From positions 1 through 59,430 of the forward strand of contig CAYVIZ010000003.1 in assembly GCA_964451715.1 (NCBI GenBank): DNA of 59,430 bases, written 5' to 3'. The notes under the pieces were generated by a model that was not told the DNA's origin, made no database searches, and saw only the letters and a program-made list of their open reading frames with translations. How positions within the stretch are numbered: the first letter of the stretch is position 1; each line of letters starts with the position of its first letter. A program made the translations under genes and the position numbers. Shown one piece after another: positions 9,376 through 17,199 of the stretch. The DNA is from Tiamatella sp964451715. Its GTDB lineage: Archaea; Thermoproteota; Thermoprotei_A; Sulfolobales; Acidilobaceae.

Positions 9376-10425
9376 TTATAAACCATAAACTCTAGCATCC
9401 ATGCTTTCCGCCAACACGTTTGACACTATTTTCTCGGCGTCAACAGTTTTAGGAGGAGGATAGACTCGTGGTTGAGGAGGTTCTTTACCAGTGAACCCGT
9501 AATTTCTAAGTGTGTCCATAATGTATTCTTTGAGTCTATCATCGACGAGTTTCGAATGATATATAGTCCCCAGGCTGAGGGCAAGCATTTCTAACAGGTG
9601 TTCATCGTCTCTACTAGCATGTATATGCGGNNNNNNNNNNNNNNNNNNNNNNNNNNNNNNNNNNNNNNNNNNNNNNNNNNNNNNNNNNNNNNNNNNNNNN
9701 NNNNNNNNNNNNNNNNNNNNNNNNNNNNNNAGAACATGATTCAACACGCTATTGGTTACCCTTGAAACACGACCCCTCCTCCTCAGGTATATCTCTGTCT
9801 CTTGGAGCTTCGCCTTGTAAGGCCATTGTATCCGGATTATAGCATTCTTGGTTTCAGCTAGCGCGAACCCGGCATAGTATATCCAAGAATACTCGTGAAC
9901 CGATCCGGGGACATAGTTGTCGCTATCTATGAAACCCACAAACTCAGAGCCTAGATACTTGGCTATCATAACACCTAAAAGCATCCCCTCACCCTTCCCT
10001 TTTCTCACCCTTCCATCATCGTCTAACATCGCCTCTAGAGGGGTACCGGCCAGGTACTCCCCCCACTTCTCATCACGCTGATGAACCACTATGATCTGGT
10101 GGCCTGTTCTACTATAGAAGTTCCTTGCAAGATCCAGCTCGTGCTTATACCTGTCTATTGGCAATCTAGATGAGGCGGAGACTATAATTATAGGTGATAA
10201 GTGGGGTATACCTGAAAGAACACCGTCCAGAGTAAGTAGCTCCTCATCCTTCACGGGAACCACTATGCTTGTCCGGGATCCTATGTCTTCCAGCTCACCC
10301 ACCGAGAGGCTATGAGTACCAGGGGGAGTCCTACTCGCCAGGGAATCCAGCTCTAAAACCTTTGTAACATCATATATCCTTATGGGGCCGTACTGCTCAA
10401 ACCTTTCCGGCATCTCTATAAGCAT
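9376..10425 (-). CDS. mpgS: Mannosyl-3-phosphoglycerate synthase (GT55), interrupted by an assembly gap
   Basis: Transfers mannose from GDP-mannose to 3-phosphoglycerate, the first step to the compatible solute mannosylglycerate. N-terminal part shows SIVVPVKDE, GKGEGMLLG and the nucleotide-sugar/metal motif DSDNYVPG; the C-terminal part resumes at PHIHASRD and LGTIYHSKL, matching the end of Pyrococcus enzymes. About 100 N lie between. The start is placed at the ATG giving MLIEMPERF, which aligns with known N termini and has GGGGAG seven bases upstream, not the TTG two codons earlier. The phosphatase partner (MPGP) is not visible. By comparison with the roughly 394-residue Pyrococcus protein, the gap hides more than 34 residues. 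Confidence 0.93.
   Translation of the reverse strand: MLIEMPERFEQYGPIRIYDVTKVLELDSLASRTPPGTHSLSVGELEDIGSRTSIVVPVKDEELLTLDGVLSGIPHLSPIIIVSASSRLPIDRYKHELDLARNFYSRTGHQIIVVHQRDEKWGEYLAGTPLEAMLDDDGRVRKGKGEGMLLGVMIAKYLGSEFVGFIDSDNYVPGSVHEYSWIYYAGFALAETKNAIIRIQWPYKAKLQETEIYLRRRGRVSRVTNSVLNHVXXXXXXXXXXXXXXXXXXXXXXXXXXXXXXXXXXPHIHASRDDEHLLEMLALSLGTIYHSKLVDDRLKEYIMDTLRNYGFTGKEPPQPRVYPPPKTVDAEKIVSNVLAESMDARVYGL
9631..9730. other. Assembly gap, 100 N
   Basis: Exactly 100 N inside the mannosyl-3-phosphoglycerate synthase gene, the usual placeholder for a scaffold join of unknown length. The frame happens to stay open across 100 bases, but about 75 residues are expected here by family comparison, so the true length is probably 220-230 bases. 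Confidence 0.99.
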
Positions 10426-10519
10426 CAGCAACTCCCCGCATAATATTAATTATCACTAAAACTGTAATATAGATACTCTAAACAGGGTATTGAATACCAA
10501 GGAAAAATAGAGGAGACGC

Positions 10520-11044
10520 CTAGAGTTCTTCCAGCAAACTGCTAAGTGTTTCCCTTACTCTGCTAAGCTTCGAACTAAGCTCCTTCAAATGATTCTCGTA
10601 CTCCTTCAGCTTGGCCTCCAGCTCCCTCTTATAGTTCTCGAGCTCTTCTATCTCCCTCTGGAGCTCCTCGATCCTAGAAACACTAGTATCACCGCCCAGC
10701 AGCTCCTCTATTGAAGGTACCTCGAACATACCCTTATTCCTAAGCAGCTCGTCATATGTTTCTCTAACTAGTTTACCTGCCTCCGTCTTTCCTTGTAGAT
10801 GATTCCTTATTGTAGCCTCCGATCTCCCCAGCTCTTCCGCTATCTTCATAACCGTATAACCAGCCCTTTCACGTGCCAGAGCCCCAGCAGCTACAACCAG
10901 CGAGTCTAGCCAGGTAAGCCGGTCATGCGCGTCTTTTATTTTCTCTATAACATCTTTCCTAAAGAGGGTTCCAAAGATTAGGGCTAGCTCCAGTTTACGT
11001 ATATCCTCTTTCCCCAAAGGCTTCAGGGGAACAACGGCTGACAC
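10520..11044 (-). CDS. HTH transcriptional regulator with C-terminal coiled coil
   Basis: 174 residues. A central helix-turn-helix (about 60-90: GYTVMKIAEELGRSEATIRNHL) is followed by a spacer and a long C-terminal coiled coil (about 125-174, heptads rich in Leu and Glu/Lys). The architecture suggests a dimeric DNA-binding protein of a type common in Thermoproteota. GTG start with GAGGTGA six bases upstream. It lies just downstream of the KaiC-like ATPase on the same strand (73-base gap), so the two may be co-expressed and work in one signalling pathway. Targets are unknown. Confidence 0.7.
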   Translation of the reverse strand: MSAVVPLKPLGKEDIRKLELALIFGTLFRKDVIEKIKDAHDRLTWLDSLVVAAGALARERAGYTVMKIAEELGRSEATIRNHLQGKTEAGKLVRETYDELLRNKGMFEVPSIEELLGGDTSVSRIEELQREIEELENYKRELEAKLKEYENHLKELSSKLSRVRETLSSLLEEL

Positions 11045-11117
11045 TATATCTCACCTCCTCGGGATATACTTATTCTTATAGTATACTATGTTGGGAAAGA
11101 CTGGATAAATATGGTGT

Positions 11118-11849
11118 TCAATACCTGTTCAACCTGACCACCTTATCGCTATAAACTATTATACCCTTATCAGTTATCTCGAACGGATGCCTCCTCATGT
11201 CATGTTTTGTACCCCGCATCTTCCATATTATAAGGGACCGCTGAAGCTCGCCGTTAACCTCGTCGAGGTCCAGTCTTATAATACCGTCAACCGCATGCTC
11301 TACCCCAGGCCCTCCGAATCCTCGGTCTGTTACACTTACCTGTGAAACCAGTAGAGACGTGGCACCCAGCCCTGCTAGTACACGTTTGAGCGTCATCATC
11401 ATACCTCTGGCCACGGAAGGCTTTGTGATGTAGAGAGTTGAAACAGAGTCAACAACCGCTCTGACCGCCTTAGTGTCCCTGAGAGCCTCACGTAAAATAT
11501 CTATGAACTCGCCGAAGTCGTCTACCGACGTAACAACGTATCTCTCTCTTTTAGCGGCTTCCCCTATACCCCCAGTGAAAGCGTCTACAATAGCGAAGAG
11601 CCCCTGTTCCTCATATTCCCTTACATCCCAGCCCAATGCAGTCATATTCTTTCTTATCTGAACAGGGTGCTCCTCCAAAGCAACGTATACCCCAGGCTCC
11701 CCCCTCTTTAAACCATTGAATATGTACTGCTGGCTCATTATGGTCTTACCCGTACCCGGGCCCCCTGATACGAGGACCACATTCCTTTTCGGTATACCAC
11801 CGTATAATAACTCGTCTAGACCCGGTATGCCTGTTTTAACTCTCTCCAT
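11118..11849 (-). CDS. KaiC-like RecA-superfamily ATPase
   Basis: 243 residues from the chosen ATG; the longer reading (12 extra residues) lacks a ribosome site, while GGGTGATG lies eight bases before this ATG. Begins GIPGLDELLYGG, then Walker A GGPGTGKT (about 29-36), a catalytic EE pair in YVALEEHP and Walker B AVVDSVS. Single-domain archaeal KaiC homologues bind ATP, form oligomers and have been tied to protein phosphorylation and signalling; this one has a single KaiC domain. Lies upstream of the HTH/coiled-coil gene. The precise role is unknown. Confidence 0.85.
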   Translation of the reverse strand: MERVKTGIPGLDELLYGGIPKRNVVLVSGGPGTGKTIMSQQYIFNGLKRGEPGVYVALEEHPVQIRKNMTALGWDVREYEEQGLFAIVDAFTGGIGEAAKRERYVVTSVDDFGEFIDILREALRDTKAVRAVVDSVSTLYITKPSVARGMMMTLKRVLAGLGATSLLVSQVSVTDRGFGGPGVEHAVDGIIRLDLDEVNGELQRSLIIWKMRGTKHDMRRHPFEITDKGIIVYSDKVVRLNRY

Positions 11850-11964
11850 ATAAACATCACCCTTATTACAAAATTTTACATTCATAATTATATAAAGAAT
11901 TCCCTATAAGATCTCCTTGAAAAGGAATTTTTCATTGAAACAAGAATAAAAGAAGGACCATGCA

Positions 11965-13245
11965 TTAGAGAGGCTTACTATTGTTAAACAAGGCCACAGG
12001 CTCTAGTTCCTCCTCAATCTCTAGTAGCCTATTATACTTGGCTGTCCTCTCTCCTCTAGCTGGAGCCCCCGTTTTTATAAAGCCCGTGCCAAGGGCGACG
12101 GCTAGATCAGCTATGAACGGATCCTCAGTCTCGCCGCTCCGATGGCTTATAACTGCTTTGAGGCCTCTTCTGACTGCATAGTAGGTGAAATCAATGGCTT
12201 CCGTTAGGGTGCCTACCTGATTGACTTTAACCAGCACAGCATTAGTCCAGGATCCCTCGACTCCCCTACGCAGCATGTCTATACTAGTGGTATAAACATC
12301 GTCTCCCACTATCATTACTTTCCCACCATATTTGCTAGTAAAATAGCGGAACCCTTCCCAGTCATCCTCGTCGAATGGGTCTTCTATAGAGATTACCGGG
12401 TACTCCTCCATGAGGACGCTATAGTAGTCTGTAAGTTCCTCCGGAGTATACTCTCCCCCGTCTATCTTGTATTTACCCGTCCTAGAGTCGTAGAACTGGC
12501 TTGCCGCTGCATCTAATGCTAAGAAAACAGAGGAGCCCGCCTCGTATCCAGCCCTCCTAATGGACTCCACTAGGATATCTAGTGCTTCCCGCGTCCTAGA
12601 TAATGGAGGAGCAAAGCCCCCTTCATCACCTACGTTTATAGACGTCTTTCCATACCTCTCGACGAGTAGTTTCTTTAAATTACCGTAGACCTCTACAGCT
12701 ATCCTCATAGCTTCTATGAACTTGTCTGCACCTAGAGGCACGATCATAAACTCCTGTATATCCAGGTCATTCCCTGCGTGTGCCCCTCCATTTATAACGT
12801 TCAGCATAGGCGCAGGCAGCAAACGCGCCTGGGGTCCTCCTAGGTAGGCGTATAGAGGCTGCCCCAAAGTGTCAGCTGCAGCTTTGGCTGCAGCTATACT
12901 TACGGCTGTTGTAACATTGCCTCCAAGCCTGGACTTGTTTTGTGTCCCATCAAGAGTGAGGAGGAGAGTATCAATGTATACTTGCTTCCTTACATCAACT
13001 CCGATGAGGGCCTTCTTTATAGTATTTCTAATGTTTGCTATACCTCTCTCAACTCCTTTACCCAGCCATCTAGAGCCACCGTCTCTTAGATCTACAGCTT
13101 CACGCTTACCCTTACTGGCCCCACTGGGAGCCAAGGCTACTCCTCTCCCTCCAGCAGTCTCCACCACAGCCTTTACGGTGGGATGCCCTCTACTGTCGAG
13201 TGCTAGTGAGCCTTTTACGTTGCTTATGAGGAATCGATTCTCCAC
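11965..13245 (-). CDS. eno: Enolase (2-phosphoglycerate dehydratase)
   Basis: Interconverts 2-phosphoglycerate and phosphoenolpyruvate. 426 residues from the GTG start, chosen because GAGGTG sits seven bases upstream; the TTG six codons earlier has no such site. Family features: ALDSRGHPT near the N terminus, GGAHAGN and FMIVPLG, metal ligands in ALDAAAS, IEDPFDEDDW and VGDDVY, and the signature VNQVGTLTEA and SHRSGETED near the C terminus. Cytosolic, dimeric or octameric in relatives. With PEP carboxykinase in the same window it sits at the glycolysis/gluconeogenesis junction. Confidence 0.97.
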   Translation of the reverse strand: MENRFLISNVKGSLALDSRGHPTVKAVVETAGGRGVALAPSGASKGKREAVDLRDGGSRWLGKGVERGIANIRNTIKKALIGVDVRKQVYIDTLLLTLDGTQNKSRLGGNVTTAVSIAAAKAAADTLGQPLYAYLGGPQARLLPAPMLNVINGGAHAGNDLDIQEFMIVPLGADKFIEAMRIAVEVYGNLKKLLVERYGKTSINVGDEGGFAPPLSRTREALDILVESIRRAGYEAGSSVFLALDAAASQFYDSRTGKYKIDGGEYTPEELTDYYSVLMEEYPVISIEDPFDEDDWEGFRYFTSKYGGKVMIVGDDVYTTSIDMLRRGVEGSWTNAVLVKVNQVGTLTEAIDFTYYAVRRGLKAVISHRSGETEDPFIADLAVALGTGFIKTGAPARGERTAKYNRLLEIEEELEPVALFNNSKPL

Positions 13246-13337
13246 GGCCGCGCACCTCTTCAACTTGGTCGGAACTATAAATATATTATTAATTAATTAT
13301 GATGTCCTAGGCATAACGGATTCAAGGTGCTCTGGTA

Positions 13338-13865
13338 TTGAAGGGGGAAAGCGATCTACGAGAGAAGATCGTAAACATGTTCCTGGACGAGGGTTTCGAG
13401 GTGAAAAAGCTTCCTGTAACCCCTCAGGTTAAGCTGAACTGGGGTCTAGAGGTGATAACACCGCCTCCTATACGTGTAAAACTCCACGTAATATCTATCC
13501 CGGGAAAGGAGGATAGGCTCATAGTCACCCTTCCTGTAACTATAAGCCCTCAACACATGGTGGAATATAGTAAACTCGCTCCCCGGGATAAGATAGAACT
13601 CTACGCGTCTATAACCCAGAAACTAATATTCACCTGTCCCACATGCACGATAGTTCTTCAGAACAACCCCCTAGATCTACGCAACATAGCGGTTTCCAAG
13701 GTTCTAATGATAGAGGATCTTGACGCTAAATCTATAGTGGAGAACTTCAGTTTAATGGTGAACCTATTCAACATCATAATATCAGAGATAAACAGAATGC
13801 TTCCCGGACCCATGTTATCGCAGATAAAGGATCAAAGCCGGGATGAATCCACGACCCACCTGTGA
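13338..13865 (+). CDS. Conserved archaeal protein, DUF2299-like
   Basis: 175 residues, soluble, alpha/beta. A degenerate N-terminal segment (about 5-30) is followed by strands and a Cys pair in FTCPTCTIV (about 95-103). It resembles the archaeal DUF2299 family from memory; no function is established. TTG start with AGGTG eight bases upstream, and an AT-rich TATA-like element (TATATTATTAATTAATT, 13281-13297) ahead of it shared with the divergent enolase gene. It precedes the MscS-like membrane protein on the same strand by 69 bases. Confidence 0.55.
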   Translation: MKGESDLREKIVNMFLDEGFEVKKLPVTPQVKLNWGLEVITPPPIRVKLHVISIPGKEDRLIVTLPVTISPQHMVEYSKLAPRDKIELYASITQKLIFTCPTCTIVLQNNPLDLRNIAVSKVLMIEDLDAKSIVENFSLMVNLFNIIISEINRMLPGPMLSQIKDQSRDESTTHL

Positions 13866-13934
13866 ATAACGTAACCGTGTCTCAAAGTTTTTATTACAAC
13901 TACAAACACGCTTGAGTTTATATAGGGGTTCACT

Positions 13935-14780
13935 ATGATGCTTTATGTCTCACTTATAGATTCGGCAAAACAAGGCCTTGCCCAAGCCGTGGAAGAGATC
14001 ATCACAGCCTTACCAAACATAATCGCCGCCTTGATCATAATAGTAGTAGGAGTATGGATAGGTAAGCTAATCGGCTCTATAGTGGCGCGAATCTTCTCTG
14101 CCCAAGGCTTTGCTAGGAAGTTCTCCTCGACCAGTGTAGGCAGAGCACTAGAAGAGACGGGCATAGGACTGCCCAGTTTAATTGGAGGACTAGTGTATGC
14201 CTTTATCGCAGTGATATCAGTGGCTATCGGGCTCCAGTATCTAAATGTGGGTGCAACAGCCGACTACTATATCGGGCTCATAGCCTCCTACCTGCCGCGC
14301 TTGATGGCGGGCATTATAATACTTACACTAGGCCTAGTTTTCGCCGAGATATTTACCGTATATCTAAGCACAATATTCTCGGGTATGGGGAGAGATGATT
14401 CCGTTATAAAGGTGTTCCCTGAGCTGATAAGAGTAGCACTCATCGTGGCGGTGATAGTTATAGGTTTTGACGTTATGCAGTTGAACCAGTTCAACGTGAT
14501 ATACTGGATAGTCCTAGGATTCTTCATAATAGTCTTAGGCATATACCTGACCGATAGCCTGTTCGATTCTTTAAGCGATAAAATAAAAGAGCAGCCAGAA
14601 GTATTTGCTATGACGCGTATAATGCTCTATCTAGTGTTTATACTCGTCGGCCTCGCCGCTGTTTTCAGTAACTCGCCGGGAGTTGAGGGCGTATTATTCA
14701 GAGTATCCTGGGGATTCGCTATAGGCATGGGGTTGCTAGTGCCTCTAATATTCTACAGGCTCATTAGAAAAGAGAAATAG
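13935..14780 (+). CDS. MscS-related multi-helix membrane protein lacking the channel beta domain
   Basis: 281 residues with about seven to eight transmembrane helices. The first helix (ALPNIIAALIIIVVGVWIGK, about 26-45) and the later helix near 130 (LPRMLMAG-like, followed by ILTLGLVFAE) match the conserved TM helix of small-conductance mechanosensitive channel relatives. The usual cytosolic MscS beta and C-terminal domains are absent, so it is a membrane-only relative of unknown transport activity. ATG start shortly downstream of TTTATATAGGGG (13917-13928), so its leader is short. Convergent with the PEP carboxykinase gene. Confidence 0.65.
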   Translation: MMLYVSLIDSAKQGLAQAVEEIITALPNIIAALIIIVVGVWIGKLIGSIVARIFSAQGFARKFSSTSVGRALEETGIGLPSLIGGLVYAFIAVISVAIGLQYLNVGATADYYIGLIASYLPRLMAGIIILTLGLVFAEIFTVYLSTIFSGMGRDDSVIKVFPELIRVALIVAVIVIGFDVMQLNQFNVIYWIVLGFFIIVLGIYLTDSLFDSLSDKIKEQPEVFAMTRIMLYLVFILVGLAAVFSNSPGVEGVLFRVSWGFAIGMGLLVPLIFYRLIRKEK

Positions 14781-14797
14781 GAGACTGTTGACAACGC

Positions 14798-16282
14798 TCA
14801 GACATAGTCGGCCAGGAACTTTAGCTGGGGAATGCTTTCCTCAAGGAACTTTATTCTATCCCTCCTAAGCTCCTCCAGTCTATATTTATAAGCATCGCCA
14901 TAAACCCTGTATGGATCCAGCCTGGAAAGATCAATTCCAGGCACGGATACAGGTATCTCAGCCTTGAGGCTGTCATCGTATTTCCACTCTATTTTCTCTC
15001 TAACCGCCTCAATCATTATAGTAGAAGTCTCCCCAGGTTTTACTTTCTCGTTACCCACATACCCTGTATTGAGTACTATCACCTCCGTGTCTTTATGTCT
15101 TTCAAGGAATTCGTAGAGCCTCATAGCGGTTTTCCACTTTGGCTCAAGCATGAATGGATCAAAGCCGGGAACCCGGACCGGGACATGTTCACCGGCCTCT
15201 GCACTGGTTCTCACACTCTCGCCCAGCATGAAGTATGCCACAGCCTGCTCTGGAGAGACCATCCTCGTAGCCGCGGGCATTAGAGGATTCCTAGTCAGGA
15301 AAAACATCACATCCACATGGTCTAGGTCTATCCTATTCTCCGCGTTACGGATGTACTCACGTATAGCTATTGCTCGTGCATTAGGGCTTATAGAGAGATC
15401 AGTGAAGTCTATTTTCCCGTCTTTTACAGTAACGTTCTCGAGGATCGATAGGGGATTCATTACAGCAGGTATAAGGCTCGGTATATACGGCAGGCTGTCT
15501 GTTTTCGGGTAGAAGTTTCTTTCTGTCCCGTACGCGTGTCCGTCTGATCTCAGTATCACTATGTCGTCCTGCCTTACAGTGGCTTCCTCCGGGTCACTAA
15601 GCCCGTGGTCACTCATGGTTAACGTTGACTTCCCCGTTCCCGACAAGCCGAATATCAGCACTCCCTTCTCCACGGTTCTTTCCCCGTTTTTCAGCCTATA
15701 GAACTTGGAGCTGGCATGTAGTCCTATAGAGTTGAAGTAATCCCTGGAATAATTCATTGCCAGGCGAAGAAAGCTCATCTTCAGTTCACCGTAGTAGTCT
15801 GTCCCCAGCAGGGCATTCGCCCCGTCGTCATAGTCCACAAACACCAAGAGGTTACCCGTGTCAGGCAGGACGAGGCTTACAAAATCAGGCTCCGTATCCT
15901 CTTCGGGGTGGAAGAAGTTGAGCTGGGTCATGAGTGCGAGATGAGGATAATCAAGGGGGATATAGGCCCTCACATTGAATGATATGCCTCCTGTCCCTAT
16001 TTTCCTGTTTATCACATAGAAGTCTCTTCTCAGATGCCTCTTAAGTTCTTCTTCAACTATATGAAAACCCTTCTCAACCATTTCAGGGGAGTCAACGCCT
16101 TCTATAACGTTTGCCTTAGGCTGTCTTGCCTTAATCTTGGTATGAACCACCAGCATTCCATCCTTATTGGGAATACTTTTCTCTCTAGCTTTTTCCCGGA
16201 GCTTCATGCTACTCGGATCCACTATCAGCCTTCCCTTCAGATTACCGATGAATTCCTCTATCAACCTTCTAGTATTAACCAT
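14798..16282 (-). CDS. pckA: Phosphoenolpyruvate carboxykinase (ATP-type)
   Basis: Converts oxaloacetate and ATP to PEP, CO2 and ADP, the entry to gluconeogenesis. 494 residues, slightly shorter than bacterial enzymes (about 530). The ATP-type phosphate loop GLSGTGKST (about 215-223) is followed by the kinase-2 metal site RQDDIV, and by YGTERNFYPKT, a feature of the ATP-using rather than GTP-using family. Further motifs are GTDYYGE and NTGYVG. ATG start. Most studied Thermoproteota use the GTP-type enzyme, so this type is notable. Convergent with the membrane protein at 13935 (17-base gap). Confidence 0.93.
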   Translation of the reverse strand: MVNTRRLIEEFIGNLKGRLIVDPSSMKLREKAREKSIPNKDGMLVVHTKIKARQPKANVIEGVDSPEMVEKGFHIVEEELKRHLRRDFYVINRKIGTGGISFNVRAYIPLDYPHLALMTQLNFFHPEEDTEPDFVSLVLPDTGNLLVFVDYDDGANALLGTDYYGELKMSFLRLAMNYSRDYFNSIGLHASSKFYRLKNGERTVEKGVLIFGLSGTGKSTLTMSDHGLSDPEEATVRQDDIVILRSDGHAYGTERNFYPKTDSLPYIPSLIPAVMNPLSILENVTVKDGKIDFTDLSISPNARAIAIREYIRNAENRIDLDHVDVMFFLTRNPLMPAATRMVSPEQAVAYFMLGESVRTSAEAGEHVPVRVPGFDPFMLEPKWKTAMRLYEFLERHKDTEVIVLNTGYVGNEKVKPGETSTIMIEAVREKIEWKYDDSLKAEIPVSVPGIDLSRLDPYRVYGDAYKYRLEELRRDRIKFLEESIPQLKFLADYV

Positions 16283-16360
16283 TTGTCTCCCACCGTGTAG
16301 ATCATTGTATTCAAAGCTATAATGTTTGCCGGCTAAAACTCAACATGGTCCTCGGGTGCG

Positions 16361-16648
16361 TTGGAAGCCATGGATAAAGGTGATAGAAGGCTCGCCAGGA
16401 TCGAGGAAGAAGCTAGAAACCTGCTTTACAAGCTACTCAGTAACCGTGGCAGGTTTTTCGACAACTATGGCAGGCTGAACAGTGACGGGATGAGACTGTT
16501 TACCCGTGTTATACGTATACTAAAAGAGGTGAATACTGTCCCCAGTACTTCCCTAGACAAAGCTAGGAGAGACCCTACAATAGAGCGTATAGCTAGGCTC
16601 CTCCTTCTCGTCGACGAGGAGCAGACCGACGGTGACCGTATGCACTAG
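16361..16648 (+). CDS. Small conserved helical protein, unknown
   Basis: 95 residues, charged and mostly helical, with no membrane segment or Cys motif. I do not recognise it. The TTG start has GGGTG six bases upstream; an in-frame ATG nine bases on is the alternative. It is divergent from PEP carboxykinase and followed by the structured RNA candidate. The sequence reads like a compact dimerising or nucleic-acid-associated protein, but that is only an impression. Confidence 0.5.
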   Translation: MEAMDKGDRRLARIEEEARNLLYKLLSNRGRFFDNYGRLNSDGMRLFTRVIRILKEVNTVPSTSLDKARRDPTIERIARLLLLVDEEQTDGDRMH

Positions 16649-16713
16649 ATGTGTGACTCTATTTTGGATTCAAAGGGTTTTGTAGTCTTAGAGCGGTAAT
16701 GAATGTATGTTTA

Positions 16714-16728
16714 TAGGTATTTATACTG
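16714..16728 (+). promoter_or_regulatory. TATA box for the RNA candidate at 16746
   Basis: AGGTATTTATACTGC, centred about 25 bases before the first base of the GC-rich stem at 16746, the normal TATA-to-start distance in archaea. Confidence 0.5.
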
Positions 16729-16745
16729 CAACAATAAATATACCA

Positions 16746-16829
16746 GCCCCGCTGCGAGGGCCCGGCCTAGTTTAACCCCTGCGGGGATAGCTGGGGGACT
16801 GTGAGGCCGGGTGTCAGGGGCGGGGCACA
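16746..16829 (+). ncRNA. Candidate H/ACA-like guide RNA (structured GC-rich RNA)
   Basis: A GC-rich block in otherwise AT-rich intergenic DNA. Read by eye: lower stem GCCCCGC (16746-16752) with GCGGGGC (16820-16826); internal loop of GCGAGG (16754-16759) and GTCAGG (16813-16818); upper stem GCCCGGCCT (16760-16768) with AGGCCGGGT (16804-16812), nine pairs; a 35-base apical region containing CCCC/GGGG pairs. The lower stem is followed directly by ACA (16827-16829), and exactly 14 bases separate the upper stem from ACA, the spacing expected for H/ACA pseudouridylation guides. A clear kink-turn in the apical part was not resolved. It could alternatively be a structured 5' leader of the gene at 16871. 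Confidence 0.5.
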
Positions 16830-16870
16830 CGCTTATCTCCCCAGCATAGTGTGAGGAGGAGTGCTGAGTA

Positions 16871-17092
16871 TTGGATAATGCTATCTATAGGAGGACGGTC
16901 AGGCTCTACTGGGTCAGGGACAAGAGTCGCGGATACGAGTATTATAAACCATTGATCAAGTTTACACTACCTCAGGACGTGTTAAACATATATGGGGCAG
17001 GCAAGGGGGATAGAATCTTGTTTGACATGGAGATCAAGCCCGATGGAAGCATAGTATTGTATCCGCTTGCACTTGAAAGGGGATCCGGCTAA
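16871..17092 (+). CDS. AbrB/SpoVT-like small DNA-binding protein
   Basis: 73 residues. The core (about 27-66: IKFTLPQDVLNIYGAGKGD followed by ILFDMEI and SIVLYPL) has the strand-helix-strand pattern of swapped-hairpin AbrB proteins, preceded by an unusual basic N-terminal strand. Such proteins are dimeric regulators or antitoxins; no toxin gene is adjacent. TTG start behind GTGAGGAGGAG. The gene lies 41 bases after the structured RNA and may share its transcript. Confidence 0.55.
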   Translation: MDNAIYRRTVRLYWVRDKSRGYEYYKPLIKFTLPQDVLNIYGAGKGDRILFDMEIKPDGSIVLYPLALERGSG

Positions 17093-17199
17093 GCCCTCTC
17101 AAAGGATTTCTCGAATTATCTATTTATCTATGTAGAGATATGAATGTTTAATATTGTGGGATGATCCAAACACCTATATGGATATAGTTAAATTCCTCG

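Noticed and set aside
13281..13310. ATGATGT as a box C of a guide RNA
   Set aside because: No box D or terminal stem at the proper distance; the region is the promoter of the DUF2299-like gene.
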